Of a DNA stretch of 64,000 nt, positions 14,437 to 23,423 are shown piece by piece. Below the pieces are notes generated by a model. The model ran no database searches, was not told the DNA's origin, and was given only the letters and a program-made list of their open reading frames with translations. This stretch comes from a virus, in the IMG/VR virus record IMGVR_UViG_3300020171_000018, positions 21,803-85,802 of that record. One strand, written 5' to 3'. A program made the position numbers and the translations under genes. Positions within the stretch are counted from its first letter, which is position 1; every line of letters starts with the position of its first letter.

Positions 14437-16989
14437 TTACGCCCTTGTGGTCTTGTGGTAACTTGCGTCTCCCTTGAACCCCGTAGTGCCCGTCTTTCGG
14501 TACTCCCCAGACTTCTCGTTGTACCGATACCAGTGGTACAAGCCGCTTTTACGCACGCCAATGAGGCCACTGGGGTCACTATACCACCCCTTCGCCTTAT
14601 CTAGTTCCTTGACGCCTGTGGCACCTGGGTTGCGGAAGATGATGCTCCCGTTGACGTTGTAGAGCTGCGGGGCGGTCTTGAGCTCACCCCTGTTGGCGGC
14701 GTCCAGCTCTTGGAACGGGATAGAGTCGGGGTTCTTCTTCCCGCCCACCCCCTTTGCCCCTTTCACCCCTCGCACCCCCCTAGCCCCCCTGATGTACTCA
14801 TGGAGCGCCCCAGGGTACGCCTCAGGAGCAGCCCTAGACTCAGTGGGCTTGGTCTCAACCGTCCCCTCGGTGTGGACAAGGCCCCCTGGGGTGGTTGTGG
14901 ACTCCAGCACGGACTCAGGAGCGGGGGCATCGGGGAAGTCGGTGATGGAGCTGGCGTCCATCTCCCCAAAAGTGGGGTTGCGCTTGCCCTTGTGGTAGTG
15001 CGGCCCAATGTACCGCTTGCTGCCCTTAGTAAGTTGGTGCCCAATTGTGGCTACGAGGCCCTCTCCTTTTGCATCGTGGTAGTGCCTAGGGCCATGATGG
15101 GTCACTTTCCCGCGCCGAGAAGCATGGGTGTGCCAGTAGCCCTCTGGGTTTTGGGGGTTCTGCAGGGGCGGCTCAATCACCCTCCCTTTATCCCCAAGAG
15201 CTGGCGTCACCAGCGTCGCCAGCTCCTTCTGAGAGGTGTACTCCTCAGGGCCGGGCTGGATTGACACCCCAGCCCCGCAGCCACTGCACCGCCCGACTCC
15301 TACTGACCCAGACTCGAATGGTTGACCACAGGACGGGCATTTTAGCTCTGAAACGATTGACATTGGATTCTCCTTCCTTCTACCATATGTTCCCCCAGAG
15401 TGCCCATACCCGCCACGCTGCTTGTGAGGGGATGGGGCATTGGGGGGTATAAACGAGATTATAGGGGACTCCAAGGCCATCTCAAGGTTCAGGTATGCCA
15501 CTGTGCTACTCCAGCCAGAGTGGGCCTTGGCGAACTCCTTGGCCGCCCAGACCATTCGAGCGTGCCTGCTATCATCTTTACCCGCAAGGGCAGCTCTGGC
15601 AAGGTGATAGAGGTTCACAAGCTCAGCCTGTTCCCTTTTGTTGGCATATCTACTGGGATTCTTGCTCATATCAGCCTTCTCTCTAACAGGGCCTAGCCAC
15701 TCCTGACCCTTGCCCTTCTTCAACCCCAACTCTTTCAGGTACGCAAGGTCTCCTGCTGTGATGCTACCTTTGCCCTTGAAAGTCAACACATACTGCACGG
15801 ACGCCACGGGGCTTGGCCCAAACCACCCCGTAGGCCCAATGACTAGCTGCCCCTGAGCGTCCCACCTATTCGCTCTGAGCGTCCACCCAGGGGACATACG
15901 AGACAGGTCTGGCATATTGGTGGGATTCATGGTGAACAGTGGCAGCATCGCACCCCTCCAGGCACTTGGAACCTTCGGCCTCTTCAGCTTCTCCCCGGTA
16001 TCGCTCTTATAGTAGTGCTCCGCCATCCTGTCGTAGTACGTTTCCAGCTTCTTCAGCTTCTTCCCGTACTTCCGGCGTAGCTCTTCCTGCTCTTTGTAGA
16101 CGGGGAACTGGGCATGACCCATCTCACTCCACTCCAACATGCGCTTCGTCTTGAGCTGGACCTCAACGGGCAGGCCGTTCGACTCAACAAGCAGGTGGTA
16201 GGAGCGGTACAGGCCCTTGGGCTGGGTTATGTAGTCCTCCTCTTCTATCACATTGAACTCGCCACGAATCTTTTTCAGTCCAGCGTACAGGGAGTCCAAG
16301 GTGGAGAATACGACGCGGACGCCCGCTATGTCGGTTAGTGAGGATAGCTCAGTACCCCGCCTAGTCAGCTTCTCCATGATGCTCTCCACGGTCTTTAGCC
16401 GGGATGAGACCTTGCCGGGGAACATGCGCTCCAACTCTGTAGAGACCTGAGATAGGGACTCCCGGTAGCGTGCCTGGTACGCCTCGATGCTTGTGTCACT
16501 GAGGCCATTGGATCCCTCTGGGTTCCCCTTGGGCATCGTCTCAGAGGTGGTCAGCCACATTTTGTGACCCAATCCCAGCTTCTTAATCTCCTTCTGGGCG
16601 TCCCTTAGGCTACCAGCGAACACTAGCTTGCCATCGGAGACTCTGAATATCTTGTAGCTGGTGCTCTTGGGTATGGGGTTCCCGCTTCCTTCCTTGGTCT
16701 TCTCCAACAGTCCCAGAAACGCCTCGACCACTTCAGCCTCTGCCGCCATCTTGGTAGTGGCCCTTCTCGACCCCAGTTTCCTAGAGCCATCCCAGATAGC
16801 CCACTCCCAATCGTTGTGACCGAGCCTCTTCACCGCCGCCGAGTATTCCTGGAGGCCAAGGTAGGTCTCCCTGTCAGGGTGCAGGGCCTCCCATTCGTCA
16901 TGCCCCACAGAGCGCCAGGCTACCTTGTCCCGCATCTCCTGGAGGGCGAGCCGGCGCCTCATCAGCTTGAACTGTGTAGTCAAGGGCAT
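14437..16989 (-). CDS. multidomain NP-motif protein with RelA/SpoT-type domain and zinc ribbon, 850 aa
   Basis: This reads like a string of small domains joined at NP motifs (ten Asn-Pro pairs, near residues 104, 156, 355, 444, 541, 611, 614, 671, 753 and 787). Residues about 170-335 are a RelA/SpoT-type synthetase fold: RLKTVESIMEKL, DIAGVRVVF (Asp220), DYITQPKGLYRSYH and LPVEVQLKT (Glu276), so the key acidic residues of (p)ppGpp synthetases are present. Residues about 541-580 hold a zinc ribbon (CPSC...CSGC) after KENP. Two histidine-rich strips and a short basic C-terminal domain follow. No signal peptide. In the middle of a virion block it is probably packaged. ATG after GGGGGTAGGT. The domain could make (p)ppGpp or modify tRNA as toxSAS enzymes do. 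Confidence 0.75.
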   Translation of the reverse strand: MPLTTQFKLMRRRLALQEMRDKVAWRSVGHDEWEALHPDRETYLGLQEYSAAVKRLGHNDWEWAIWDGSRKLGSRRATTKMAAEAEVVEAFLGLLEKTKEGSGNPIPKSTSYKIFRVSDGKLVFAGSLRDAQKEIKKLGLGHKMWLTTSETMPKGNPEGSNGLSDTSIEAYQARYRESLSQVSTELERMFPGKVSSRLKTVESIMEKLTRRGTELSSLTDIAGVRVVFSTLDSLYAGLKKIRGEFNVIEEEDYITQPKGLYRSYHLLVESNGLPVEVQLKTKRMLEWSEMGHAQFPVYKEQEELRRKYGKKLKKLETYYDRMAEHYYKSDTGEKLKRPKVPSAWRGAMLPLFTMNPTNMPDLSRMSPGWTLRANRWDAQGQLVIGPTGWFGPSPVASVQYVLTFKGKGSITAGDLAYLKELGLKKGKGQEWLGPVREKADMSKNPSRYANKREQAELVNLYHLARAALAGKDDSRHARMVWAAKEFAKAHSGWSSTVAYLNLEMALESPIISFIPPNAPSPHKQRGGYGHSGGTYGRRKENPMSIVSELKCPSCGQPFESGSVGVGRCSGCGAGVSIQPGPEEYTSQKELATLVTPALGDKGRVIEPPLQNPQNPEGYWHTHASRRGKVTHHGPRHYHDAKGEGLVATIGHQLTKGSKRYIGPHYHKGKRNPTFGEMDASSITDFPDAPAPESVLESTTTPGGLVHTEGTVETKPTESRAAPEAYPGALHEYIRGARGVRGVKGAKGVGGKKNPDSIPFQELDAANRGELKTAPQLYNVNGSIIFRNPGATGVKELDKAKGWYSDPSGLIGVRKSGLYHWYRYNEKSGEYRKTGTTGFKGDASYHKTTRA

Positions 16990-16991
16990 AC

Positions 16992-17402
16992 CTACCCCCC
17001 GCCCCCAAGAGTGCCCAGTAGTTCCATCACCTTTGCTCTCCCTCTCCCACCTTGATTCCTGTGCTCCCTCACAATCAACCAGTATAGCTGTCTCCCAAAC
17101 CTGTCCTTGGCTGGCCGGGAGTAGAACCCCTTGCTGGGTCTGTGCGGATACCCCAGACAGTGCGTTAACTCGTGAACCAGCCTCTTTCTGCGTTCATGCA
17201 CCCTTTGCTTGGCCCACTCAGGAGTCACCACAATCAGCTTCTTGGCCGGGACCGCCCAGATGTCTGGGTACTTCCCCCTGTACGTTGGCTCCTCTTGCAA
17301 ATACACCCGCTCCACCCCCATGATGGGGCACGCAACCTTCTCAAGCCAGTCCATGTCGGCCTGGTGAATCAGGACCGCTCCTCTGGCCAACTTGGCGGGC
17401 AT
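16992..17402 (-). CDS. metzincin-type zinc peptidase
   Basis: Residues 77-87 read HELTHCLGYPH, a full HExxHxxGxxH metzincin zinc site, in a 136-residue protein without a signal peptide. The size is small for a complete metzincin, so it is a minimal catalytic domain. It is next to the NP-motif proteins and may process them or degrade host envelope proteins on entry; both are inference. It overlaps nothing and is one base from the next gene. Confidence 0.65.
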   Translation of the reverse strand: MPAKLARGAVLIHQADMDWLEKVACPIMGVERVYLQEEPTYRGKYPDIWAVPAKKLIVVTPEWAKQRVHERRKRLVHELTHCLGYPHRPSKGFYSRPAKDRFGRQLYWLIVREHRNQGGRGRAKVMELLGTLGGGG

Positions 17403-17615
17403 CTACACTCTCGCCCTCTTAGCCCGCCGTGCCTCATTTATCAAGATAATCCAAGAGTCATTCGGGAGCAGGCCAGGCCCCTCAGCAATCATTAGCTCTC
17501 CCCTTGAGTTGAAATGCAACTTGACGGGCACGAGAGGCATCAGGGTGCCGTGCCGCTTCTCCAAGGCGCGGAGCTCCTGTTTCGAGAAGGAGACCATAAA
17601 CGAGGGGTTACGCAA
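17403..17615 (-). CDS. small protein with N-terminal NP motif, 70 aa
   Basis: The TTG at 17615 has a strong site, AGGAGG, seven bases upstream, so it is a real TTG start. The product begins MRNPSFMVSF, placing an NP motif at the very N terminus, and continues as a small mixed alpha-beta domain ending in a basic helix (NEARRAKRARV). Function unknown. Confidence 0.6.
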   Translation of the reverse strand: MRNPSFMVSFSKQELRALEKRHGTLMPLVPVKLHFNSRGELMIAEGPGLLPNDSWIILINEARRAKRARV

Positions 17616-17625
17616 GATGCACCTC

Positions 17626-19800
17626 CTAGCTCACCATCAGAGTGGCACCACAGTCACACTGGTACACCCCGGGGTCAGGGTTCCCGATTGACCCCTGGCA
17701 TGAGGGGCAGCTCAGAGATGGGTTCCTTCCGGGATTGCTCCTTCTGGGATTACCTGGGTTAGCCTCCACCGTCTTTGCCCCTGCTACCAGACTACTCACC
17801 ACCTCTTTACTCGGTGCCGCCACAAACAGCGGCATGATAACGATGTCCTGCATGACGCTCCCTGAGAACGTCCCGGGGCTGCTCTCGGTAGTCAGACCCA
17901 CTGATATGGTCTCGGTCTCCTTGAACGTCCTGACAACGGTGTCACTGAGGTAGCTTGCGTCAAAGGCTATGTACCGTCTCTTGTCTTGCCCCGTCCAATC
18001 TCCATTGAGAGACGCTGGCACCAGAGCGGCCTTGGGGTCAGAGTACGTGAATACCAGCAGCCTATCTCCGGCTATCCCCACTGTGCTCCAAGGCATGAAC
18101 CCCACCTGTTTGGACTCCTTGTACCTACCAGTAATCAGGCCCCCAGTTTCCGCAAGGGCCGCCACCAGTGCCCCAGCCCTCACATCGAAGCCCCACTCCT
18201 GCCCGGAAGGGATTAGTTGGGGGTAGTTGGGGAACTTGCCTAGTATCCCCTTGAACGATTGCTCCTTATCCCCAACGGCCACAACCAGACCGGGGACATC
18301 GCTGACCTCGGTGCTGATAATGCTGCCTGCCCTGTTCTTGTTCACAAAGGTCTCATAGCTGGATACTGGAACGAAGTCAATCAGGGCCTTGCCACCCTTG
18401 AGTGCCTTTGCAGGTATGCCAGACGCCCACTTTGCCAGCTCCTTAGCGGGGATGTTGGCCGTCCAATCACCCCTCCCCGCAGTCTCTAGGGTCAGTGATG
18501 CGTGGGCCAGCCGGAACCCGTCCGCCGCTGCCAGGTCTAGGAGCTCCCCCTGCTTCTGGATGTTGATGCAGGTAAGAGTGGGCCTTGCTCTGTCGGTAGC
18601 AGCGTACAGGGTTATGCGCTTGATTACGTCCACGAGCAGGTTGGCACTGATTGTTGAGGGGTCACCAGCGGGCTTGCCAATCCTAGACTTGGCTACCTCC
18701 TCAGCCTCCTGAGCAGCTTTGGCCTCAGCAGCCTCCTTCTGCTTCTTGCGCTCGGCGGCCTCCTTGACCTCTTGAATGGCCTGTTTCGCCAAGGGGTGGA
18801 GAGGCTTGACCTCATCCTCTGGGCCCCATCTACCGCCGCTGAACAGGTCGGAAGGCCCACCCAGCACGCCTACCGTGTCATCGCTTTGAGAGACGGGCCC
18901 TACCCCGACCTCCAGACTGTTTGCCTCCTCTAGGACCGGGCTGGGTGGGGGCAATTTTACCAGAACGAACTTCCCCTGCACATTTTGGAACTCCTCACCG
19001 CCTTGGGCCCCCGCAAACATAATGGGGAGAGAGTGCTTTGCTAGACTCTCTTCATGTTCCAGCCAGCTCCTCCAGTGCGGGTCAGCCTGCAACTCCTCCT
19101 TTGCTACAGCCCTAATGTAAGCTACATGGTGGGCTCCGTCAGCCCCCAACCAAGAGGCCATCTCATACCACTGGCCCAGTTTGAGCCCATATTTGTCGGC
19201 CTGCTTTTGGCGTTCCCCCTTGACCCTAGCTAGGGCCTGCCGTGATGCCCACTGGTAGCCGAATAAGGACCGATTGAACTTGCTTGTCTTGACCGCCTCA
19301 CCCAGCCCCACAATCCGGCTAATGGTCCGTCCCACCTTGTTGTTGCCTACAGGCTTGGGAGGGTGCATGGTGTCCATATTGGCCCACCGCACGGCCTCCC
19401 AAGCAGACGGCTCACTATGAACCCCTCGCTCTCTGGTAAGAATCTCTCGTAGCCTCTCGGTGCTAGGCTTGCCCCCGTACCTAGTGGACATTATCACGTA
19501 CCCCTCAGGGCCCTTCACTAGGTAGTAGTCCAGCCGTGGGTCCCCATAGCGCCCAGTAGTGCCGGGTTTGGAGGCGTATAGGACGGGCGTCTCGGTTATC
19601 AGCCCGTCCAAGGCAGCAATAGCCTGTTGCTGGGTGGCCTCAGCATCGGCAACAGCCTTGTCCAGCTTAGCAGCCTCACGGTCATACTCCCCTTGGTCTG
19701 GGGTAGAGGGGGGCATAGTGGTCTCCCCACGGTGGGAAGCCTCTACAGCCCAAGGTTCGCCAGCCTGTACATGCTCCTCAAAGGGCGGATTGCGGGACAT
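17626..19800 (-). CDS. NP-motif protein with embedded DnaN-type sliding clamp and zinc ribbon, 724 aa
   Basis: The ATG at 19800 follows AGGAGAGTGAGC and gives an N terminus MSRNPPFEE. About 330 residues of unknown alpha-beta sequence are followed by a long charged helix rich in Ala/Glu/Lys. The next 330 residues match the bacterial beta clamp (DGFRLAHASL, GKFPNYPQLIPSG, and VMQDIVIMPLFVA near the end, like the clamp's C-terminal 'MPMR' strand). The C terminus has four NP pairs within about 20 residues and a zinc ribbon (CPSC...CDCG) ending in VS. A clamp inside a virion-block protein is unusual. It could tether the family A polymerase encoded at 26401, or act as a decoy for the host clamp. 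Confidence 0.75.
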   Translation of the reverse strand: MSRNPPFEEHVQAGEPWAVEASHRGETTMPPSTPDQGEYDREAAKLDKAVADAEATQQQAIAALDGLITETPVLYASKPGTTGRYGDPRLDYYLVKGPEGYVIMSTRYGGKPSTERLREILTRERGVHSEPSAWEAVRWANMDTMHPPKPVGNNKVGRTISRIVGLGEAVKTSKFNRSLFGYQWASRQALARVKGERQKQADKYGLKLGQWYEMASWLGADGAHHVAYIRAVAKEELQADPHWRSWLEHEESLAKHSLPIMFAGAQGGEEFQNVQGKFVLVKLPPPSPVLEEANSLEVGVGPVSQSDDTVGVLGGPSDLFSGGRWGPEDEVKPLHPLAKQAIQEVKEAAERKKQKEAAEAKAAQEAEEVAKSRIGKPAGDPSTISANLLVDVIKRITLYAATDRARPTLTCINIQKQGELLDLAAADGFRLAHASLTLETAGRGDWTANIPAKELAKWASGIPAKALKGGKALIDFVPVSSYETFVNKNRAGSIISTEVSDVPGLVVAVGDKEQSFKGILGKFPNYPQLIPSGQEWGFDVRAGALVAALAETGGLITGRYKESKQVGFMPWSTVGIAGDRLLVFTYSDPKAALVPASLNGDWTGQDKRRYIAFDASYLSDTVVRTFKETETISVGLTTESSPGTFSGSVMQDIVIMPLFVAAPSKEVVSSLVAGAKTVEANPGNPRRSNPGRNPSLSCPSCQGSIGNPDPGVYQCDCGATLMVS

Positions 19801-19819
19801 GCTCACTCTCCTAGGCAGC

Positions 19820-21205
19820 CTAACTCACTTGGAACTCAGCGCCACACCCGTCGCACCGATACGTGCCAGCGCCCAGGCTGCCCACCCCCTGGTTGCAGCC
19901 TGGGCAGGAAAGGGAGTCTGGGTTCCCTCTTGGTGTCCCTTCGTACTCTCGTATCAATCTGTCCTGAGTAGCGTTGTCGTACCCATGCCACACACCGGCG
20001 GTCACCTGAGCAATCCGCCTCTTGCCGAACTTGGGATACTCAGCCTTGATTCTGGGCAGCATCATGGCCCACCACTTGGCGGGGGGTCTGGTGGACTTCC
20101 CAGGCGCTGAGCGGGGATTCAGGGAAGGGGCACTCCCGCCTTCCCCCTCAACATACCTTTGGGCTACCTTGCGCGGCAGCGTCTCACGCTCTATCTTGGG
20201 TAGGCGCTCACTTACTAGCCGTTGTAGCTCATCCCGACCCTTCTCATTGGTAGGTCTGCCTACCCACATCTGCTCGACGCTGCCCTTGAATGGTAGCTCT
20301 ATTTGGCGCACGTCTGTGAGCCCATATTGGTCTACGAGCCATTGGTCAGGCCCCTCTTTTGTACCAAGATAGCGCCAACCCCTAACCGCCAACTCGGCAA
20401 TTAGCACATGGCGCTCACGGCCAGACCCAAACATCCACAGATTGCCCTCCAGCTTCTTGGTAACTGAGGTAATGCCCCGAAGGGAAGACGGCAGCGGCTT
20501 TCCACGAGGGTTAGTATGGTCAAGGCCAACCTGTTCAGGTCTTAGCCCTGCCTTGGCATAGGCAAAGCATGTCTTGTGGTAGGTGTGCAGCTTCCCCACC
20601 TTCACACCTCCAGCATAGATGGGGCGCGTGCAGAAGAAGCAGGTAGCCTTGCCCCTCTCCTGCTTTCGGGAGCGCCAGGTCCGCTTGGAGACGGCTGAGC
20701 GTTCGGCGTGAGAGAGGGGGTTCATGCAGCACCCTGGGTTCTTTCCACCACAACACCCAGCCCTGACCCCTGGGTTAGCTACTGGTTGGTAGGCGTGCTG
20801 CTCCACCCACTCCATAGCCTTGGCTCTAGCCTTAAACCAGCGCACCTTTGCCTTGCTGGGGGCTATCCAAGCTTTCGCCCTCCACGGCTTACCCTCGTGA
20901 CCCTGGGGGGCATCGGGGAAATAGGCCACACTCCCGTATTCCAGACCGGAGAGGTCACCCCAGAACATGATGCCCTTCTCCTGTCCGGCCCATTGGAGCT
21001 TACTGGGGTTGGACACGGGTTGCGTTACATGCTGCACTACCCCATCCCCGTCCCGCACAATTACGGGCCTCTCCACGGGCCCCTCTCCAACTCCCCTGAC
21101 AACCCCCTTGGTAATGGACTGAGCGCCGGACTGGGTAGTCTCAGGCCCAGGGTGCTCTACCCTGACTGTGGCTGTTGTTTCATTCAGACTGTTCGGATTA
21201 GCCAT
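19820..21205 (-). CDS. NP-motif protein with C-terminal zinc ribbon, 461 aa
   Basis: Start ATG at 21205 (AAAGGAGC seven bases before) gives MANPNSLNE. NP pairs occur at the N terminus, after residue 60, around the cysteine cluster GCCGGKNPGCCMNP, and before the C-terminal zinc ribbon (RGNPDSLSCPGCNQGVG...CDGCGAEFQVS), which is closely similar to that of the clamp protein. In the middle a CFFC...H...C cluster looks like another zinc finger. No enzyme family recognised. It is probably a virion-associated protein of the same class as its two large neighbours. Confidence 0.65.
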   Translation of the reverse strand: MANPNSLNETTATVRVEHPGPETTQSGAQSITKGVVRGVGEGPVERPVIVRDGDGVVQHVTQPVSNPSKLQWAGQEKGIMFWGDLSGLEYGSVAYFPDAPQGHEGKPWRAKAWIAPSKAKVRWFKARAKAMEWVEQHAYQPVANPGVRAGCCGGKNPGCCMNPLSHAERSAVSKRTWRSRKQERGKATCFFCTRPIYAGGVKVGKLHTYHKTCFAYAKAGLRPEQVGLDHTNPRGKPLPSSLRGITSVTKKLEGNLWMFGSGRERHVLIAELAVRGWRYLGTKEGPDQWLVDQYGLTDVRQIELPFKGSVEQMWVGRPTNEKGRDELQRLVSERLPKIERETLPRKVAQRYVEGEGGSAPSLNPRSAPGKSTRPPAKWWAMMLPRIKAEYPKFGKRRIAQVTAGVWHGYDNATQDRLIREYEGTPRGNPDSLSCPGCNQGVGSLGAGTYRCDGCGAEFQVS

Positions 21206-21380
21206 GTCCACGCTCCTTTAGTCCAACTGTTCTAAACACAATCACTCGGTCACACCTCTCACAGTACCGTACCGACCCAAGGCACCTGGCCCACTTCTTA
21301 GCCCTCTCAGCCCCCTTCACTTGGTACACCACTATCTCTCCCCAACGATGATTGCAGGCTGGCCCAGACCCCCCCTTCAC
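21198..21380 (-). CDS. small cysteine-rich protein, 60 aa
   Basis: A GTG start overlaps the upstream stop (GTGA). The 60-residue basic product has C, H, C, CERC residues spaced as in a zinc ribbon (CNHRWGE...CLGSVRYCERCDR). It also overlaps the next gene by 8 bases. Function unknown. Confidence 0.5.
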   Translation of the reverse strand: MKGGSGPACNHRWGEIVVYQVKGAERAKKWARCLGSVRYCERCDRVIVFRTVGLKERGHG

Positions 21381-22042
21381 CCAACCACGCCCCTAGAAGT
21401 CAACTGAGGGTATCGGTCGCCCCCCTTCACCTTGGCTATGAACAGCCCCTTGCCGTGCTCGTCTGTGAATACCCAATACTCGGTGCCGACCTTCCCACTT
21501 CCCAAGTCGCCCACCTCATGCTCCCAAAGGCTGCCAGCCCGTTTGGAGGGCTTCCAAGATTCGTAAACAAAGGAGCGAAGCCTCCCAATTACGATGCCCC
21601 TCTTGGGGTAGTCCTCTATCTCCACCTCTACCAGCTCTTGGGGCTCGGTCTCGTGGAACTCCCGGTACTTCTTGACCAGCTCAGGGGGGAGATTGGATAC
21701 ATCCATTTGGGCCTGAGGGTTCTTCTGCACGTTGTCTCGTGGGTTCCCTTGTACCCCCCTTGGCAGTATCTCTAGCAGGTTGATTTCCGTTCGGTAGTAC
21801 CGTCTCTTGGGGGTTATGACCTCTACTTGACCCGTGAAGGGAATCCACACTCCCTCCCCAGTGCTAAGGCCATGCTCTCCCTTGTTGGTGACTGTGAATA
21901 TCCTCGATGGGGGCATAGTGACCACTGGGTACTGCCCCTCCAACAGGGCAAAGGAGACGTTCTTGACCCTATCCCCCACTCTGACTTTACTAGCTGGAAC
22001 CAACTTCCCACTCACTATGACACCCCTCAAAATACCAGCCAT
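21377..22042 (-). CDS. NP-motif protein, 221 aa
   Basis: Three parts: a strand-rich first half (GKLVPASKVRVGDRVKNVSF), a linker with two NP motifs (VQGNPRDNVQKNPQAQ), and a C-terminal domain beginning LPPELVKKYREFHE and continuing as mixed alpha-beta. The tail domain is of a type I associate with other viral NP-motif proteins. No catalytic residues recognised. It is in the middle of the NP cluster. Confidence 0.55.
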   Translation of the reverse strand: MAGILRGVIVSGKLVPASKVRVGDRVKNVSFALLEGQYPVVTMPPSRIFTVTNKGEHGLSTGEGVWIPFTGQVEVITPKRRYYRTEINLLEILPRGVQGNPRDNVQKNPQAQMDVSNLPPELVKKYREFHETEPQELVEVEIEDYPKRGIVIGRLRSFVYESWKPSKRAGSLWEHEVGDLGSGKVGTEYWVFTDEHGKGLFIAKVKGGDRYPQLTSRGVVG

Positions 22043-22121
22043 CTTCCCAGTGAAATGCCATCCAAACGCCTCCTCATTGGGTTATAGCCCCCTTCTGGCG
22101 CTCCTGACGCTCCCAAGCCCT

Positions 22122-22670
22122 TTACGCCCACTTGGCATCGAACCCGCTCAGAGCCGCCCCTGACACCACTCTCAGCACTCCCACATCAGTGTCAATCAGC
22201 GTGAACCCTGAGTCATCCAAGAACGCCGCCGCGCCGTAGAGGGTTGTCAACGCACTATCCACCACCCAGATGTAGGCGTCGAAGGTGCGCCCGGCCCAGG
22301 CCGACTCTATGAGCAGCGCCACCGGGGTAGAGAGGGTCTGCTGCACTACGCCGACCGTACCCCTGCTTGGCGTGGTGAATGCGGACACGGTGTACTTCCC
22401 GTCGGCCAGGTTGGCGCCGTCGTTGAAGTCACCTGAGCCCTTCTTCAGCCCGATGAGCACCCAGAACAAGGTGGCCGGGCCCACCCAGTTGTACTGCACG
22501 TCCGTGACTCTCAGGTACTCACCCGGATTCTTGTTCAACGGCAGGGAGCCGGGATTGAGCGCCCCGAGGCCCCGCCCGACCATCCCCACTCGAAACCCGC
22601 TCATCCTGCTCACGTGGTTGCTCATCCGGTGCTTGCTCACTGTTCCCTCGTTGCTCATCCTGATGGCCAT
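22122..22670 (-). CDS. beta-rich virion protein with NP motifs, 182 aa
   Basis: ATG after GGAGGCTGAC. A basic, glycine-rich N terminus (FRVGMVGRGLGALNPG, LNKNPGEY) leads to a beta sandwich with alternating hydrophobics (YTVSAFTTPSRGTVGVVQ). The layout, basic arm plus beta domain, suits a capsid-lining or vertex protein. The 79-base gap before the next downstream gene holds nothing I recognise. Confidence 0.5.
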   Translation of the reverse strand: MAIRMSNEGTVSKHRMSNHVSRMSGFRVGMVGRGLGALNPGSLPLNKNPGEYLRVTDVQYNWVGPATLFWVLIGLKKGSGDFNDGANLADGKYTVSAFTTPSRGTVGVVQQTLSTPVALLIESAWAGRTFDAYIWVVDSALTTLYGAAAFLDDSGFTLIDTDVGVLRVVSGAALSGFDAKWA

Positions 22671-22710
22671 GTCAGCCTCCTGCCAGCTCTGTTAGCTCCA
22701 CCCGACTTTG

Positions 22711-23421
22711 TTAGCTCCACTTCACTGCGATGTTTGATAGGACCCCTTCTGGTGGCGGCGGTGGCGGCGGGGGAGGAGGAGGGGTAGTGCCCTTGCCCCC
22801 CAGCATCAACAGCGCACCAACCCCTACTGCCGCTATACCCAACATCCCGCCCCCGCCCCCCTTTTCTGGGTTGCGTGGGTTGCGTGGGTTGCGCCGTACA
22901 CGGGGAACCACACCCTTCTTCGCCAGGGCCTGGTATGCGATGAACAGCCCCCCACCAATGAGAAGGAGCGGCCCCAGACCAGCGGCTATTCCTCCCCCGA
23001 TGTCTTTCCATGAAGAGCGCGCCAGCTTGAACGTCAACGCCCCAAACAGGGCTAGTATTCCGATGGCAATAGCGATTACAATGATGGCTGGCCAGGCCCC
23101 TATGCCCCCGCTTCTGGACCCCACTCCGTTCTCCGTCACAACCCCGTTCCGGACCGTGCCGCTGGACTCCCTCTCAGGCGCCCCCTCCATGTCCACCGTC
23201 ACCCGATACCCGTCGAATATCGGGGCCGTGTCCTGCTCAATGACGTAGTGGAGGAGCTTCCCCCGGAGTCCCGGAGTCCACCCGGTTCCGGCGTTTATAG
23301 CGGCTGCAATGGTGCCAGAGAGCCCCGGAGTCCCAGAGAACGCCATCACCAACTGACTGGAGGGGCCGTGGTAGCTGTCACCCCGGGGCGTAGTCACCTC
23401 TCTTGATATAGCGTAGGCCAT
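22711..23421 (-). CDS. three-helix membrane protein with NP repeat and polyproline tail, 236 aa
   Basis: Three hydrophobic segments are clear: WPAIIVIAIAIGILALFGAL, a second GLGPLLLIGGGLFIAYQAL, and MLGIAAVGVGALLML. Between the last two lies a basic triple NP repeat (VRRNPRNPRNPEKGG). An eleven-proline run and a short strand end the protein. The N-terminal 100 residues are soluble. This is a strong candidate for a protein of a virion membrane, or a pore for genome release. The basic NP stretch probably faces the DNA side. Confidence 0.6.
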   Translation of the reverse strand: MAYAISREVTTPRGDSYHGPSSQLVMAFSGTPGLSGTIAAAINAGTGWTPGLRGKLLHYVIEQDTAPIFDGYRVTVDMEGAPERESSGTVRNGVVTENGVGSRSGGIGAWPAIIVIAIAIGILALFGALTFKLARSSWKDIGGGIAAGLGPLLLIGGGLFIAYQALAKKGVVPRVRRNPRNPRNPEKGGGGGMLGIAAVGVGALLMLGGKGTTPPPPPPPPPPPEGVLSNIAVKWS

Positions 23422-23423
23422 GA

